Origin: Halobacillus aidingensis
GTDB lineage: Bacteria > Bacillota > Bacilli > Bacillales > Halobacillaceae
DNA: 64,000 nt
Direction of reading: 5' to 3'
Assembly: GCF_900104185.1 (NCBI RefSeq)
Contig: NZ_FNIZ01000015.1
Span: forward strand, 35,326-99,325
This document shows, piece by piece, positions 50,755-58,341 of this stretch. The stretch's first letter is position 1. Each line of letters begins with the position of its first letter. Below the pieces are notes generated by a model. The model made no database searches. It saw nothing but the letters and a program-made list of their open reading frames with translations, and had not been told where the DNA came from. The position numbers and the translations under genes were made by a program.

Positions 50755-51576
50755 TTAGCGCCATGGCAGCAGTTTGGCCTGCAGTCCCCGGAGAATGATC
50801 GAGAACAAGTAGCCGAAGAACGATATGAGCACAAGTCCGACAAACATCTCTTTCAACAAAAAGGCTTTATACGACGTCCAGATCAAATATCCGATCCCCG
50901 AATTAGCTCCCATCATTTCCGCCGCGACAATCGTCAAAAGCGCAATCGCCTGCCCCATCTGGATCCCTTCAAGCATGACAGGAAGCGAACCAGGAAGAGC
51001 GATTTTGAAAAAGAACTGCTTCGAATCCGCGCCATAGTTCTTTGCTACATCCAAATAAATGCGGTCGATGTTGACAACACCCGCTACCGTATTTATGACG
51101 ACAGGGAAAAACACACTTCCCGCAATCGTCACTACTTTGGATACTTCACCGACACCGAATAAAATGATGATGATCGGCAAAAGCGCAAGCGTCGGAATCG
51201 GCATTAATGCCATGATGAGTGGCGACAGAAAATGCCGGATCGGCCCGTAAAGCCCCATCAATAGCCCAATTACAATCGCCGGTATGACCCCGAGCAAAAA
51301 GCCTGCAAAAATACGAAATAAAGAAATCCCGACATGATGGAACAGCTCTCCGCTCATCCCCATCGCCCAGAACGTGCCGACGATTTCTGTCGGAGGCGGG
51401 AAGAATCGGGCATCGATTAGTCCCGTTCGTGATAAAAACTCCCACAGCAAAACAATGAAGATCGGCGATGATATGGTTAAGATCTGCTTCAGACGGTGCT
51501 GCATCTGCCGCTTTTTCCATTCTTGTTTTTCCATTTGTAAAGGGTCGATCATAGATTCCCTTCGGCTGTCTTTCAT
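50755..51576 (-). CDS. ABC transporter permease (SsuC/TauC-like)
   Basis: 273 residues, six hydrophobic segments after a charged 35-residue N-terminus. The coupling-helix motif YGADSKQFFFKIALPGSLPV fits the binding-protein-dependent permease EAA loop. The start is ATG 51576 (RBS GAGGTGG); the upstream GTG start is less likely. First gene of the operon, preceded by a weak TTCACA-N18-TAAATT promoter candidate. Together with the ATPase and lipoprotein it makes a complete importer. Confidence 0.9.
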   Translation of the reverse strand: MKDSRRESMIDPLQMEKQEWKKRQMQHRLKQILTISSPIFIVLLWEFLSRTGLIDARFFPPPTEIVGTFWAMGMSGELFHHVGISLFRIFAGFLLGVIPAIVIGLLMGLYGPIRHFLSPLIMALMPIPTLALLPIIIILFGVGEVSKVVTIAGSVFFPVVINTVAGVVNIDRIYLDVAKNYGADSKQFFFKIALPGSLPVMLEGIQMGQAIALLTIVAAEMMGANSGIGYLIWTSYKAFLLKEMFVGLVLISFFGYLFSIILRGLQAKLLPWR

Positions 51577-51664
51577 ACTCACCACCTCTACAGCTAATTT
51601 ATGTGCGTACGCCCAATTGTGTGAAAAGGGTATGAGTACGAACCACCCCTTTTTAATAGAATCT

Positions 51665-51690
51665 AAAAAAGAGCGCCATATCCGGCGCTC
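51665..51690 (-). terminator. Terminator of the coiled-coil protein operon
   Basis: GAGCGCC / GGCGCTC stem, 6-nt loop and TTTTTT on the minus strand, directly after the stop codon. Confidence 0.85.
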
Positions 51691-53205
51691 TCAGTCCATC
51701 TCATCCATGCTATCTTCAAGGTCGTTAATATCACTCGTGAGCTCCTCCAATTTCTGCTCCAACGCTCTAACAATCGCCACTTTTCCATTCATCGGCTGTC
51801 TTTCCCCAAAAGAGCCACCTAGCAAAAACTGCATCTGCTTTTCCATATCATATAAAAGCTCTGTTTCTTCCGCTTTTTCTTTTTCCAGCGCTTGCTTCTG
51901 GTGTTCATATTGTTCTTTCCATTTCTCGTTCTCTTTCTTCAGACGCTCCGTTTCCGTCTGAACCAGATTCAATTGTGAGCGGTACTCTTCCGACTGCTTC
52001 TTCCATGACGATTGTTTCGTTTCCAACAGTTCCGCCAGCTGTTTCTTTTCATTGATCGAACGCTCACAGTCTGATTGGAGCTTTGCGATTTCATCCTCAT
52101 AGTGTTTGGCCTGCTTTTCATAGCTTTCCGCCTGTTTGTCACATTGATTCTTCCATTGATTTTTATGTTGAGTAAGTTCCGAGTTTTCCTTTTGTAGATG
52201 CTTTATTTCATTGGCTTGTTTGGTACATTCCTGCTCTTTCTGTGAAGTAACTGCTTTTTGTTCCTTCAACTCCGAACGTAAGGATTCCTGTTCTGTCTGC
52301 ACAACACTTAATTGTGAGCGATATTCTTCCGACTGCTTGTTCCAGGAAGCCTGCTTATCTTCCAAAAGCTCTGCCAGCTTTTTCTTTTCATTGAGCGAAC
52401 TTCCCAAATCTGATTGAAGCTTTGTGATTTCCTCTTCATAGTGTGCGGCCTGCTTTTGATAGCTTTCTTCCTGTTTTTCACATCGATCTTTCCACTGATT
52501 TTTATGTGTTTTAAGTTCTGAGTTTTCATGTCTTAGATTGTTAATTTCATTGGCTTGTTCCTTACACTCCTGTTCTTTCCGCGAAGTGGCCGATTTTTGA
52601 TCATTCAACTCCGAGCTTAGAGACTCCTGGATAGCCTGTAATTTAACAACCGTTTGATTGGCTCCCTCCACCTTTTCTTCCATTTCATATTGCGTGTCGG
52701 ACAAAGACTTTCTCAATGTACCGATCTCTTTATCTCCTGCTGCTTTCTCCCGCTTCACTTCCTGAAATTCTTTCTGAAGCTGAACATAGCTGACATGCAG
52801 GAGATTCATATCCTTTTGCGACTGTGACAAACGTCTGCGTGTTTCACCAAGTCCTCCTTCAAGGTCCTGGACTTTGTAGAGAAGGTCACGCTTTTGGTCC
52901 TTCAATTCGTCACACTGTTTCTGCCAGTTCTGTATCTCATTTCTCAAACTTTCTTCCCGTTCTTCAAAACGGTTCTCTTGCTCCTCAAACCCCTGGATTC
53001 GCTTACTCAATTCCCCTTTGACTGCCGCTTCCTTATCGCTCCACCTTTCCAGTTCTTCTCTTAATTCAGCATTCTCCATTTTCAGCTGCTCCAACTGTGA
53101 GTAGTGATAATTATCTTGGTAGTCCCGAACTTTCTTTTTGTATTTGTCCAGTTCAGCCCTATAATAAATCAGCCGCTGTTGAAGCTGAATCGGATCCTTT
53201 TTCAT
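51691..53205 (-). CDS. Long coiled-coil protein with a 113-residue tandem duplication
   Basis: 504 residues, almost entirely charged heptad-type coiled coil (rich in Glu, Lys, Gln and Ser). Residues 194-306 and 307-419 are a tandem repeat. For example KEQECKEQANEI recurs as KEQECTKQANEI, HKNQWKDRCEKQEESYQKQA as HKNQWKNQCDKQAESYEKQA, and KQSEEYRSQLSVVQTE as KQSEEYRSQLNLVQTE. The C-terminus has a short globular-looking part (FLLGGSFGERQPMNGKVAIV). No family is recognised. It is the last gene of a three-gene unit in a probable spore-surface cluster; a structural, filament-like role is inferred. RBS precedes ATG 53205. Confidence 0.8.
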   Translation of the reverse strand: MKKDPIQLQQRLIYYRAELDKYKKKVRDYQDNYHYSQLEQLKMENAELREELERWSDKEAAVKGELSKRIQGFEEQENRFEEREESLRNEIQNWQKQCDELKDQKRDLLYKVQDLEGGLGETRRRLSQSQKDMNLLHVSYVQLQKEFQEVKREKAAGDKEIGTLRKSLSDTQYEMEEKVEGANQTVVKLQAIQESLSSELNDQKSATSRKEQECKEQANEINNLRHENSELKTHKNQWKDRCEKQEESYQKQAAHYEEEITKLQSDLGSSLNEKKKLAELLEDKQASWNKQSEEYRSQLSVVQTEQESLRSELKEQKAVTSQKEQECTKQANEIKHLQKENSELTQHKNQWKNQCDKQAESYEKQAKHYEDEIAKLQSDCERSINEKKQLAELLETKQSSWKKQSEEYRSQLNLVQTETERLKKENEKWKEQYEHQKQALEKEKAEETELLYDMEKQMQFLLGGSFGERQPMNGKVAIVRALEQKLEELTSDINDLEDSMDEMD

Positions 53206-53227
53206 AGTAAAAGCCCCCTGTTCAAAG

Positions 53228-53533
53228 TTAGAGTCGCTCTTTCATTATCGTGATTACTTCTTCAAACGCCTCTTTCCCTTCTTCCGTCATCCTTTCAACT
53301 TCTTGAATAGCAGCACTGAAATCTCCTGGAGGGGATGCGTTTGTAGCAGGAAGAGAAGAATTACCACTATTCCTTGTCAAATAACTAAGGAGAAGTAAAT
53401 TCAATGTATGGTTTTCCAAGAATACAAAACTGCTGTTTCCCTTATCGTTTTGTTGGACCTCCTGCAGTTGGTTTTCCAGCAGCTGCTTCATCAATTGCTT
53501 CATTAATAACTCATGACTGTTCTGATCCGTCAT
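53228..53533 (-). CDS. Small hypothetical protein of the spore-type cluster
   Basis: 101 residues, not recognised. The N-terminal helix is Gln/Leu/Lys-rich (LLMKQLMKQLLENQLQEVQQ). A hydrophobic middle (FLENHTLNLLLLSYLT) follows, then a Ser/Asn/Pro linker and a C-terminal acidic helix. It overlaps the upstream gene's end by 23 nt and precedes the coiled-coil gene by 22 nt, so the three are translated from one message. RBS GGAGGTGG precedes ATG 53533. It may be an adaptor or chaperone of the long coiled-coil protein. Confidence 0.7.
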   Translation of the reverse strand: MTDQNSHELLMKQLMKQLLENQLQEVQQNDKGNSSFVFLENHTLNLLLLSYLTRNSGNSSLPATNASPPGDFSAAIQEVERMTEEGKEAFEEVITIMKERL

Positions 53534-54092
53534 CCGGCTCCACCTCCTTCGGCACGGCTCCGTTCAGATTGATGGAGTTCAATGAAGCCGTCCCCTCCTT
53601 GTCTTCCTCACAATATACAAATCCAGAGATACTTCCTGCATAGTTATCTTTCGCGCTCCATCTGATTTGAAAGTTGGGAAAAGTGAGCGTTTGACCTGGA
53701 GGGATTGTGGATTGTTCTAACGGCTGCAGCCAATACTCTTCCTTGTTTTCTCTTTCATTCAACCTCTTCCACCCCCCCTGCGCACGTCGCGGCATTTTTG
53801 CCTCGTCGTATACAAACCGCCCGGAAAAGGAAAACGGAGCCCCTTCAGAGAGCTTGATACAGAGATAAGGATTAATAATTGGACGCGGAGATAAATTTTG
53901 GATATGAAAAGATCCCAAGCATAAGTTTTCATCACTTGGTCCGTGGGTAATGCTGAGGCTGTATGTAAAATAGCTGATGAATGGTATGGGAGGTGCAGCG
54001 TTTTGAAGCAGTTCTTTCATTTGATTCAAGTATTCCTGGGTTTGCTGGTGGTAAGCGTGAATCTTGGAAGTCAATCCCCGGCTGTCGCTCAT
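53511..54092 (-). CDS. Hypothetical beta-rich protein of the spore-type cluster
   Basis: 193 residues, not recognised. A short helical N-terminus (IHAYHQQTQEYLNQMKELLQ) is followed by a beta-sandwich-like part: YFTYSLSITHG, LCLGSFHIQNLSPRPIINPY, and IPPGQTLTFPNFQIRWSAKD near the end. These features recall surface or coat proteins that present a conserved receptor-like sandwich. Start ATG 54092 with RBS GGGTGG. First gene of the unit that runs into the 101-residue and coiled-coil genes. Acidic C-terminus. Confidence 0.7.
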   Translation of the reverse strand: MSDSRGLTSKIHAYHQQTQEYLNQMKELLQNAAPPIPFISYFTYSLSITHGPSDENLCLGSFHIQNLSPRPIINPYLCIKLSEGAPFSFSGRFVYDEAKMPRRAQGGWKRLNERENKEEYWLQPLEQSTIPPGQTLTFPNFQIRWSAKDNYAGSISGFVYCEEDKEGTASLNSINLNGAVPKEVEPDDGSEQS

Positions 54093-54110
54093 CGTTTCCA
54101 CCCTTTCTAA

Positions 54111-54147
54111 AAAACAAAAATAAAGAGAGGAAGAGAATCCTCTCTTT
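54111..54147 (-). terminator. Terminator after the 245-residue protein gene
   Basis: AAAGAGAGG / CCTCTCTTT stem with an 8-nt loop, then a T-rich minus-strand tail. Confidence 0.8.
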
Positions 54148-54163
54148 ATCTTATGATTGGCGA

Positions 54164-54901
54164 TTAGCCATTATCACCATTGTCGCCATTACCGAATGCC
54201 GGGAAAACAACCGGGCACTGGTCTGGACGGATTGGTGCCGGGCAAGGTGTAGGAAGAACATCACGTGGCTCACAGAACTCTGCAAGGAACTCTACTGTTA
54301 CAGGGAATGTTGATTGGATGCTTTGGCATGAAACAATTGAAATTTGCAAGTTGGAGAATGCGAATGTGAGTACTCCTGTTGTTGTATCAAGAACTGCAGT
54401 AATAGTGCCTGAAGAACAAACAAAACAATCCAGGTCAGTGAACACGACTTCCACATCAGTTCCTTCAGGAGCACAAAGTGTTACTTGTTCACATCTTGAA
54501 AATCTTAAAAATGGGTTTATAGGAGTAGTAGCTCCTGGTAACGTAGGTGGAGCTGAAGTGAATACCCTTCCGTCAGCTAAAGTTACAGTAAGGGTAATGA
54601 CGAAGTTTTTTCTAATATTTAGCTGTTGGAGTGTTACAGGGTCACCATTAATAACGAATTGGCGATCGTCACGATCTAAGATTTCAATCGGGGTTGTAGG
54701 ATCTGGTTCTACTTCACAAGTAACTGTAGCTCCTAAAAGTTGTGCTGTAGTTGGTGCTGCAGTTGGTGTAGGAAGAAACGTGACAGCTGTTGCTGATGGT
54801 AAAGTAAATTCAAAATTCCTTTCCTCTATAACCCAATCATAAACCTTATCGACATTCATACAGATGAGCTCTTGCCCACCATTTAAATTTTTTGCTTGCA
54901 T
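54164..54901 (-). CDS. Probable spore-coat or exosporium protein (KVYDWV type)
   Basis: 245 residues with no signal peptide. The N-terminus NGGQELICMNVDKVYDWVIE is of a type I associate with Bacillaceae spore-surface proteins, though I cannot name a family. The rest is Thr/Pro/Val-rich beta sequence with Cys at CEVEP, SRCEQVTLCAPEG, DLDCFVCSSG and CQSI, and a Cys/Pro-rich tail (TPCPAPIRPDQCPVV) ending in NGDNGDNG. The start is ATG 54901 (RBS GGAGGTG). A sigma-K-like promoter upstream supports late mother-cell expression. It has its own terminator. Confidence 0.65.
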   Translation of the reverse strand: MQAKNLNGGQELICMNVDKVYDWVIEERNFEFTLPSATAVTFLPTPTAAPTTAQLLGATVTCEVEPDPTTPIEILDRDDRQFVINGDPVTLQQLNIRKNFVITLTVTLADGRVFTSAPPTLPGATTPINPFLRFSRCEQVTLCAPEGTDVEVVFTDLDCFVCSSGTITAVLDTTTGVLTFAFSNLQISIVSCQSIQSTFPVTVEFLAEFCEPRDVLPTPCPAPIRPDQCPVVFPAFGNGDNGDNG

Positions 54902-54943
54902 AATTGCAAACACCTCCAAATAGAATTATATTTCTTTCATTTG

Positions 54944-54970
54944 TAGCATATGTTGGGTACAAGACAAGGT
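54944..54970 (-). promoter_or_regulatory. Candidate sigma-K promoter of the 245-residue protein gene
   Basis: Minus strand AC, a 16-bp spacer and CATATGCTA, which fits the sigma-K pattern AC-N16-CATANNNTA. It lies 43 bp before the start codon. Confidence 0.5.
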
Positions 54971-55076
54971 ATAGTGCAAAAGCGGAAGTTTGTTATATTA
55001 CAAGGAAATGTGCTGTTGTCACGATTTGGTAATTCTCAAATAGTATATTAATGAACGGGAAAAGGGTGATTGCGAA

Positions 55077-56144
55077 ATGGATAAAAAAATGTTCGATCCG
55101 GAAGATTTGCAGGTCATCAAAGCGAAGATCGATTTGTATAAAGCTACCATTGAATCGTTGAAAGCTGAGCACCAGGCGTACCAGGAGCTTCTTTTCCAAC
55201 ACGATCATAAAGAAAAGAAAGAGGAAGTGATACCTTTGAACGAAAACGAATATGAAGAAGAATACATGGAGGATGAAGAAGCCGAAGCGTATGATTATTT
55301 TTCCGAACAGTTCGGCTACCTTCATGAAAGCATAAATGAACTGGGCAGCGAAATGCTTTCCTTGAATGAAAAATTCGATCTTCTTTTAATGAAGCAGGAA
55401 GAGCTGATGGAGAATAATGATCTTAAAGGATTGCGCGAAGATATTGCTGAGCTGAAAAAAGCGATACAGCAGCCAAAAGCAGCACCAGCGGCTCCTGTCG
55501 ACCAAACACCAAAAGGGTTCAGTCAACTAAGAAATATGGTACGTCCGGGCACCCAAGTGCATGACCCGAATGACCAGGGTAAATTCCAAGGACCTAGAAA
55601 CCACCATCCATCCCCCACTCGCAGCCAATCCCCTAAATCTCCATCCGGTCTGCCTAGAGGACACAAGCCGCTTTCCTCTAGCAAAAAAAATAAAACCGTC
55701 AAATCAAATAAGATGAACCCTCAAAAGAAGAAGAAACCGGCATCAAATCCACCAATACCGAAAGACCCTACTATCCAAAGAAGCGATGATCCCGACGCCA
55801 GCACTCAACAGGCGGTCACTGCGCAAAACAACCAAGCGTTAAACCCACCTGTTCCCCATGAGGAAAGCAAAGAAAACCATCCTTTTATGGATGAAACTCC
55901 AGAAAACAAGATGGCTGAACAACCAGCAAAAGACCAGCCGGCACCTTCCGAGGAAAGTGTTGCAATGAATGAAAAGAAGGAAGCTCCCCAAGTGGAGGAG
56001 ACCAAAGCAGAAACGAAAACGACGCAAGAGAATATTCATGAGGAAAATGATTATAAAGCTTCTATAGAAGAGAAGAGTGAAGATGAAAAAGCGGAAAAGC
56101 GCCAGCCCGTAAACGCCTTCTTTTCCCTTTTCCAGCGGGGATGA
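55077..56144 (+). CDS. Hypothetical Lys/Pro/Glu-rich protein of the spore-type cluster
   Basis: 355 residues, not recognised. The N-terminal third is a coiled coil (residues 1-125, including EDLQVIKAKIDLYKATIESL and LNEKFDLLLMKQEELMENND) with an acidic patch (EYEEEYMEDEEAEAYDYFSE). A basic, low-complexity Pro/Ser/Lys-rich middle (PKSPSGLPRGHKPLSSSKKN) and an acidic tail that ends in FFSLFQRG follow. Disordered middle and tail suggest a scaffold or matrix protein. The ATGA overlap with the JAMM gene shows coupled translation. It is divergent from the 245-residue protein gene. Confidence 0.72.
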   Translation: MDKKMFDPEDLQVIKAKIDLYKATIESLKAEHQAYQELLFQHDHKEKKEEVIPLNENEYEEEYMEDEEAEAYDYFSEQFGYLHESINELGSEMLSLNEKFDLLLMKQEELMENNDLKGLREDIAELKKAIQQPKAAPAAPVDQTPKGFSQLRNMVRPGTQVHDPNDQGKFQGPRNHHPSPTRSQSPKSPSGLPRGHKPLSSSKKNKTVKSNKMNPQKKKKPASNPPIPKDPTIQRSDDPDASTQQAVTAQNNQALNPPVPHEESKENHPFMDETPENKMAEQPAKDQPAPSEESVAMNEKKEAPQVEETKAETKTTQENIHEENDYKASIEEKSEDEKAEKRQPVNAFFSLFQRG

Positions 56145-56581
56145 AAGAAACTCGTCTCCTGGTACCTGCGTCCATTCACCAACAAATGATCGATCATTGC
56201 CGTGATAGTCTTCCTTTTGAAGGTTGTGGACTGCTGTCAGGGGTGGGCCGTTACGTGCGACACCTCTGGCCCTTACTTAATGAAGCCCGATCAGACAAAC
56301 GCTTTTTTGTAAGTGAAAAATACGTAGAAGCTGCTATTCAGAAAGCAGTAGAACAAAAGGATGACATTCTCGCTATCTATCATTCTCATCCAACAACCTC
56401 GGCGAAACCATCGAGTTACGACCTTCTCCAGCATGCAGATGCTAAAGTGTATATGATCATCGTATCTTTCAAAAACTCTGCACCAGATGTGAAAGGCTAT
56501 CGTATAATAAATCGGCAGCCAAATTCCATTCCTGTCCATGTTGTAGAGGACGAAAAGCCCTCCCCTTTTGATTCAAAATGA
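56141..56581 (+). CDS. JAMM/MPN+ (M67 family) metallopeptidase
   Basis: 146 residues with a complete JAMM motif: Glu in LPFEGCGLLSGVG, then HSHPTTSAKPSSYD, which supplies the two His and the Asp that hold Zn. Prokaryotic JAMM proteases trim ubiquitin-like sulfur carriers (ThiS/MoaD) or other C-terminal tails, and some are in spore-associated clusters. The start overlaps the preceding gene stop (ATGA), so the two products probably act together. No sulfur-carrier or ubiquitin-like gene is next to it. Confidence 0.9.
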   Translation: MKETRLLVPASIHQQMIDHCRDSLPFEGCGLLSGVGRYVRHLWPLLNEARSDKRFFVSEKYVEAAIQKAVEQKDDILAIYHSHPTTSAKPSSYDLLQHADAKVYMIIVSFKNSAPDVKGYRIINRQPNSIPVHVVEDEKPSPFDSK

Positions 56582-56608
56582 ATATAGTATCAGTGAAAGG
56601 AGAGATGG

Positions 56609-56752
56609 ATGGTGAGAAGGAAGTACGAAAGAAGAAGTGTTCTCCCAAGAGTAACAAGAGACAAGGATGCTCCGATCGTGATTGATACAAAGAACGGCAG
56701 ACGAACGGCGGCATATAAGAAATCAGGCGGCTGCTGCGGTAAGCGTCGTTAA
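56609..56752 (+). CDS. 47-residue basic peptide ending in CCGKRR
   Basis: ATG 56609 has RBS AAAGGAG 6 nt upstream. The product is MVRRKYERRSVLPRVTRDKD then APIVIDTKNGRRTAAYKKSG and GCCGKRR: strongly basic, with one Cys pair. It follows the JAMM gene by 27 nt. No family is recognised. Size, charge and Cys content would fit a small spore coat or DNA-associated peptide, but this is inference. A competing ATG 4 nt upstream gives only a 26-residue frame. Confidence 0.6.
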   Translation: MVRRKYERRSVLPRVTRDKDAPIVIDTKNGRRTAAYKKSGGCCGKRR

Positions 56753-56764
56753 CTCCAAATTAAT

Positions 56765-56798
56765 TAGCGCCAGAGTCCTGTAAGGAATCGGCGCCTTT
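56765..56798 (+). terminator. Possible terminator after the 47-residue peptide gene
   Basis: AGCGCCAGAGTCCT / AGGAATCGGCGCCT imperfect stem, followed by only a short T run. Confidence 0.5.
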
Positions 56799-56853
56799 CA
56801 AAATAGATAGGCCTAACCTCCAAATAAAGCTATCTTATATTTCATATACGGAA

Positions 56854-56892
56854 AAAAGGACCAGCCTCTCACGAAGAGAAGCTGGTCCTTTT
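56854..56892. terminator. Bidirectional terminator
   Basis: AAAAGGACCAGC / GCTGGTCCTTTT stem extended by CTCTC / GAGAA around ACGAA. Confidence 0.88.
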
Positions 56893-57598
56893 ATGATGGG
56901 TTCACTTCTGTATAAGCATTCTGATCACCAACTACATCCAGTCCTTCTGGAACACGAATATAAAGAGCGGTTCCGTTCCAATGCGAAACCGTTGTATCTC
57001 CCCACATCGATCCATTCTCTTTATCAAACAATCGGAAAGGAAACTCAGAACCAAACATTTTGTATTTCAGGTTCAATTTCTCCCCTGGATAAATAGAAAG
57101 TGTCGTCATAACCATACTCACTGCGGGCATGTACTTTTCTTCCACTTCATACCCATTGATCATCAGTGGTGTCTGATAGTAGAAAGCCTCCACGGTCTCT
57201 GTTAGGTCATCCGTACGCTCTACAAAAATGTTGATCCCGTTCACGTCATTTTCTAATACTTGAAGAATCAATTGTTCTTTATCAAAAGGAAACGACCATT
57301 CATGGATGCGCCATTCTTCTATTTCATCTAACTTCCCCTCTTGAACTGCTTCATAGAATTGCTGAGACTTTTGTTCTTCTTTCTCCTCCTTCTCTTGTCC
57401 TTTCAGTTCTATACTCCCAAGTGGAATCGCAAGAAAAATAACCGCCGAGACGACTAACAGGACAGAGTAACTGATGAGCATCCAGAGTCCTGCCTTCCCT
57501 CGCCCAAAACCGAACCGGGAACTTTTTTTTATGAGAAGGCTCAAAGCAATGATGACCGCAAGCAATATTAGAATCGGCATGAAAGCTACCACAATCAT
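56891..57598 (-). CDS. Membrane-anchored protein of the GntR-ABC operon
   Basis: 235 residues, not recognised. Two N-terminal TM helices (MPILILLAVIIALSLLI, and AGLWMLISYSVLLVVSAVIF) and an extracytoplasmic beta-rich part. It is the fourth gene of the GntR-ABC operon; its ATG overlaps the permease stop in an ATGA. It may be an accessory or sensor subunit of the ABC system. The C-terminal part has WNGTALYIRVPEGLDV. Confidence 0.7.
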   Translation of the reverse strand: MIVVAFMPILILLAVIIALSLLIKKSSRFGFGRGKAGLWMLISYSVLLVVSAVIFLAIPLGSIELKGQEKEEKEEQKSQQFYEAVQEGKLDEIEEWRIHEWSFPFDKEQLILQVLENDVNGINIFVERTDDLTETVEAFYYQTPLMINGYEVEEKYMPAVSMVMTTLSIYPGEKLNLKYKMFGSEFPFRLFDKENGSMWGDTTVSHWNGTALYIRVPEGLDVVGDQNAYTEVNPS

Positions 57599-58341
57599 TG
57601 CTTCACCTCCAAACGATTGGAAACGAGGACAGACAATGCATAGAAAATTGTGGTGGCGGAAAGCGTCTTAAGAGTGAACAGCCACGCATTGTTTTCTTCA
57701 AAAAAGAATTCAAAGAAATACACCTGAATTTGAAATCCGCCTCGCGATAATAAAATCATCAAACCTACCACGACTACCGGCATTACAATGACGAGCATTT
57801 TATTCAACTGAACGATCATACCAGCCAAATAACCTAAGCTGCTGAACATAAAAACGATGATAATGGTCGCAAACATCCCAAGCAGCCATGCACTCACATT
57901 ACCTACTCCCTGGGTAAGAAGCATTTCTTCTCCAGGCAATATAAAATAGGCAATCAGTTTCAAAGCAAAACCGGACAGCAAAGCGGTCAATGCACCGATC
58001 ACACAAATCATGAACAAAAAAACAATCGTTGAGAGTGTACTCGTCTTCCTGTTCGTAACAAATGCGAAATCATCTTCTCGATACGCTTTCGTCGTTAAAA
58101 GAAAAGCCGTCAAAAAGCCCCAAAAAATTGTGAAACCAACAACGATGTCTGCGGTGTAATAGGTGATGTTCACATCGTAGACTGTTCTCCCGCTGCCCAT
58201 CGAACCGGATCCGTTCAAAGAAAACAAGAGCCCGAGGAGCTGGATGACAACAAGAGAAGTGAATACGCCTGTATAAGCCCTCCATTTATAGCCGATTTGC
58301 TTTTTGACGATTTCAGACGTCTGCACTTCGATCAAAGACAT
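57595..58341 (-). CDS. ABC transporter membrane subunit
   Basis: 248 residues with six hydrophobic segments, typical of the ABC-2 type membrane proteins that pair with a separate ATPase. No conserved motif is visible beyond layout. The start is ATG 58341 or 58344 (RBS AAGGGGAG), within the end of the ATPase gene. It follows the GntR and ATPase genes in the same operon, the arrangement of YtrA/YhcF-type systems for export or bacitracin-like stress response. Confidence 0.8.
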   Translation of the reverse strand: MSLIEVQTSEIVKKQIGYKWRAYTGVFTSLVVIQLLGLLFSLNGSGSMGSGRTVYDVNITYYTADIVVGFTIFWGFLTAFLLTTKAYREDDFAFVTNRKTSTLSTIVFLFMICVIGALTALLSGFALKLIAYFILPGEEMLLTQGVGNVSAWLLGMFATIIIVFMFSSLGYLAGMIVQLNKMLVIVMPVVVVGLMILLSRGGFQIQVYFFEFFFEENNAWLFTLKTLSATTIFYALSVLVSNRLEVKQ

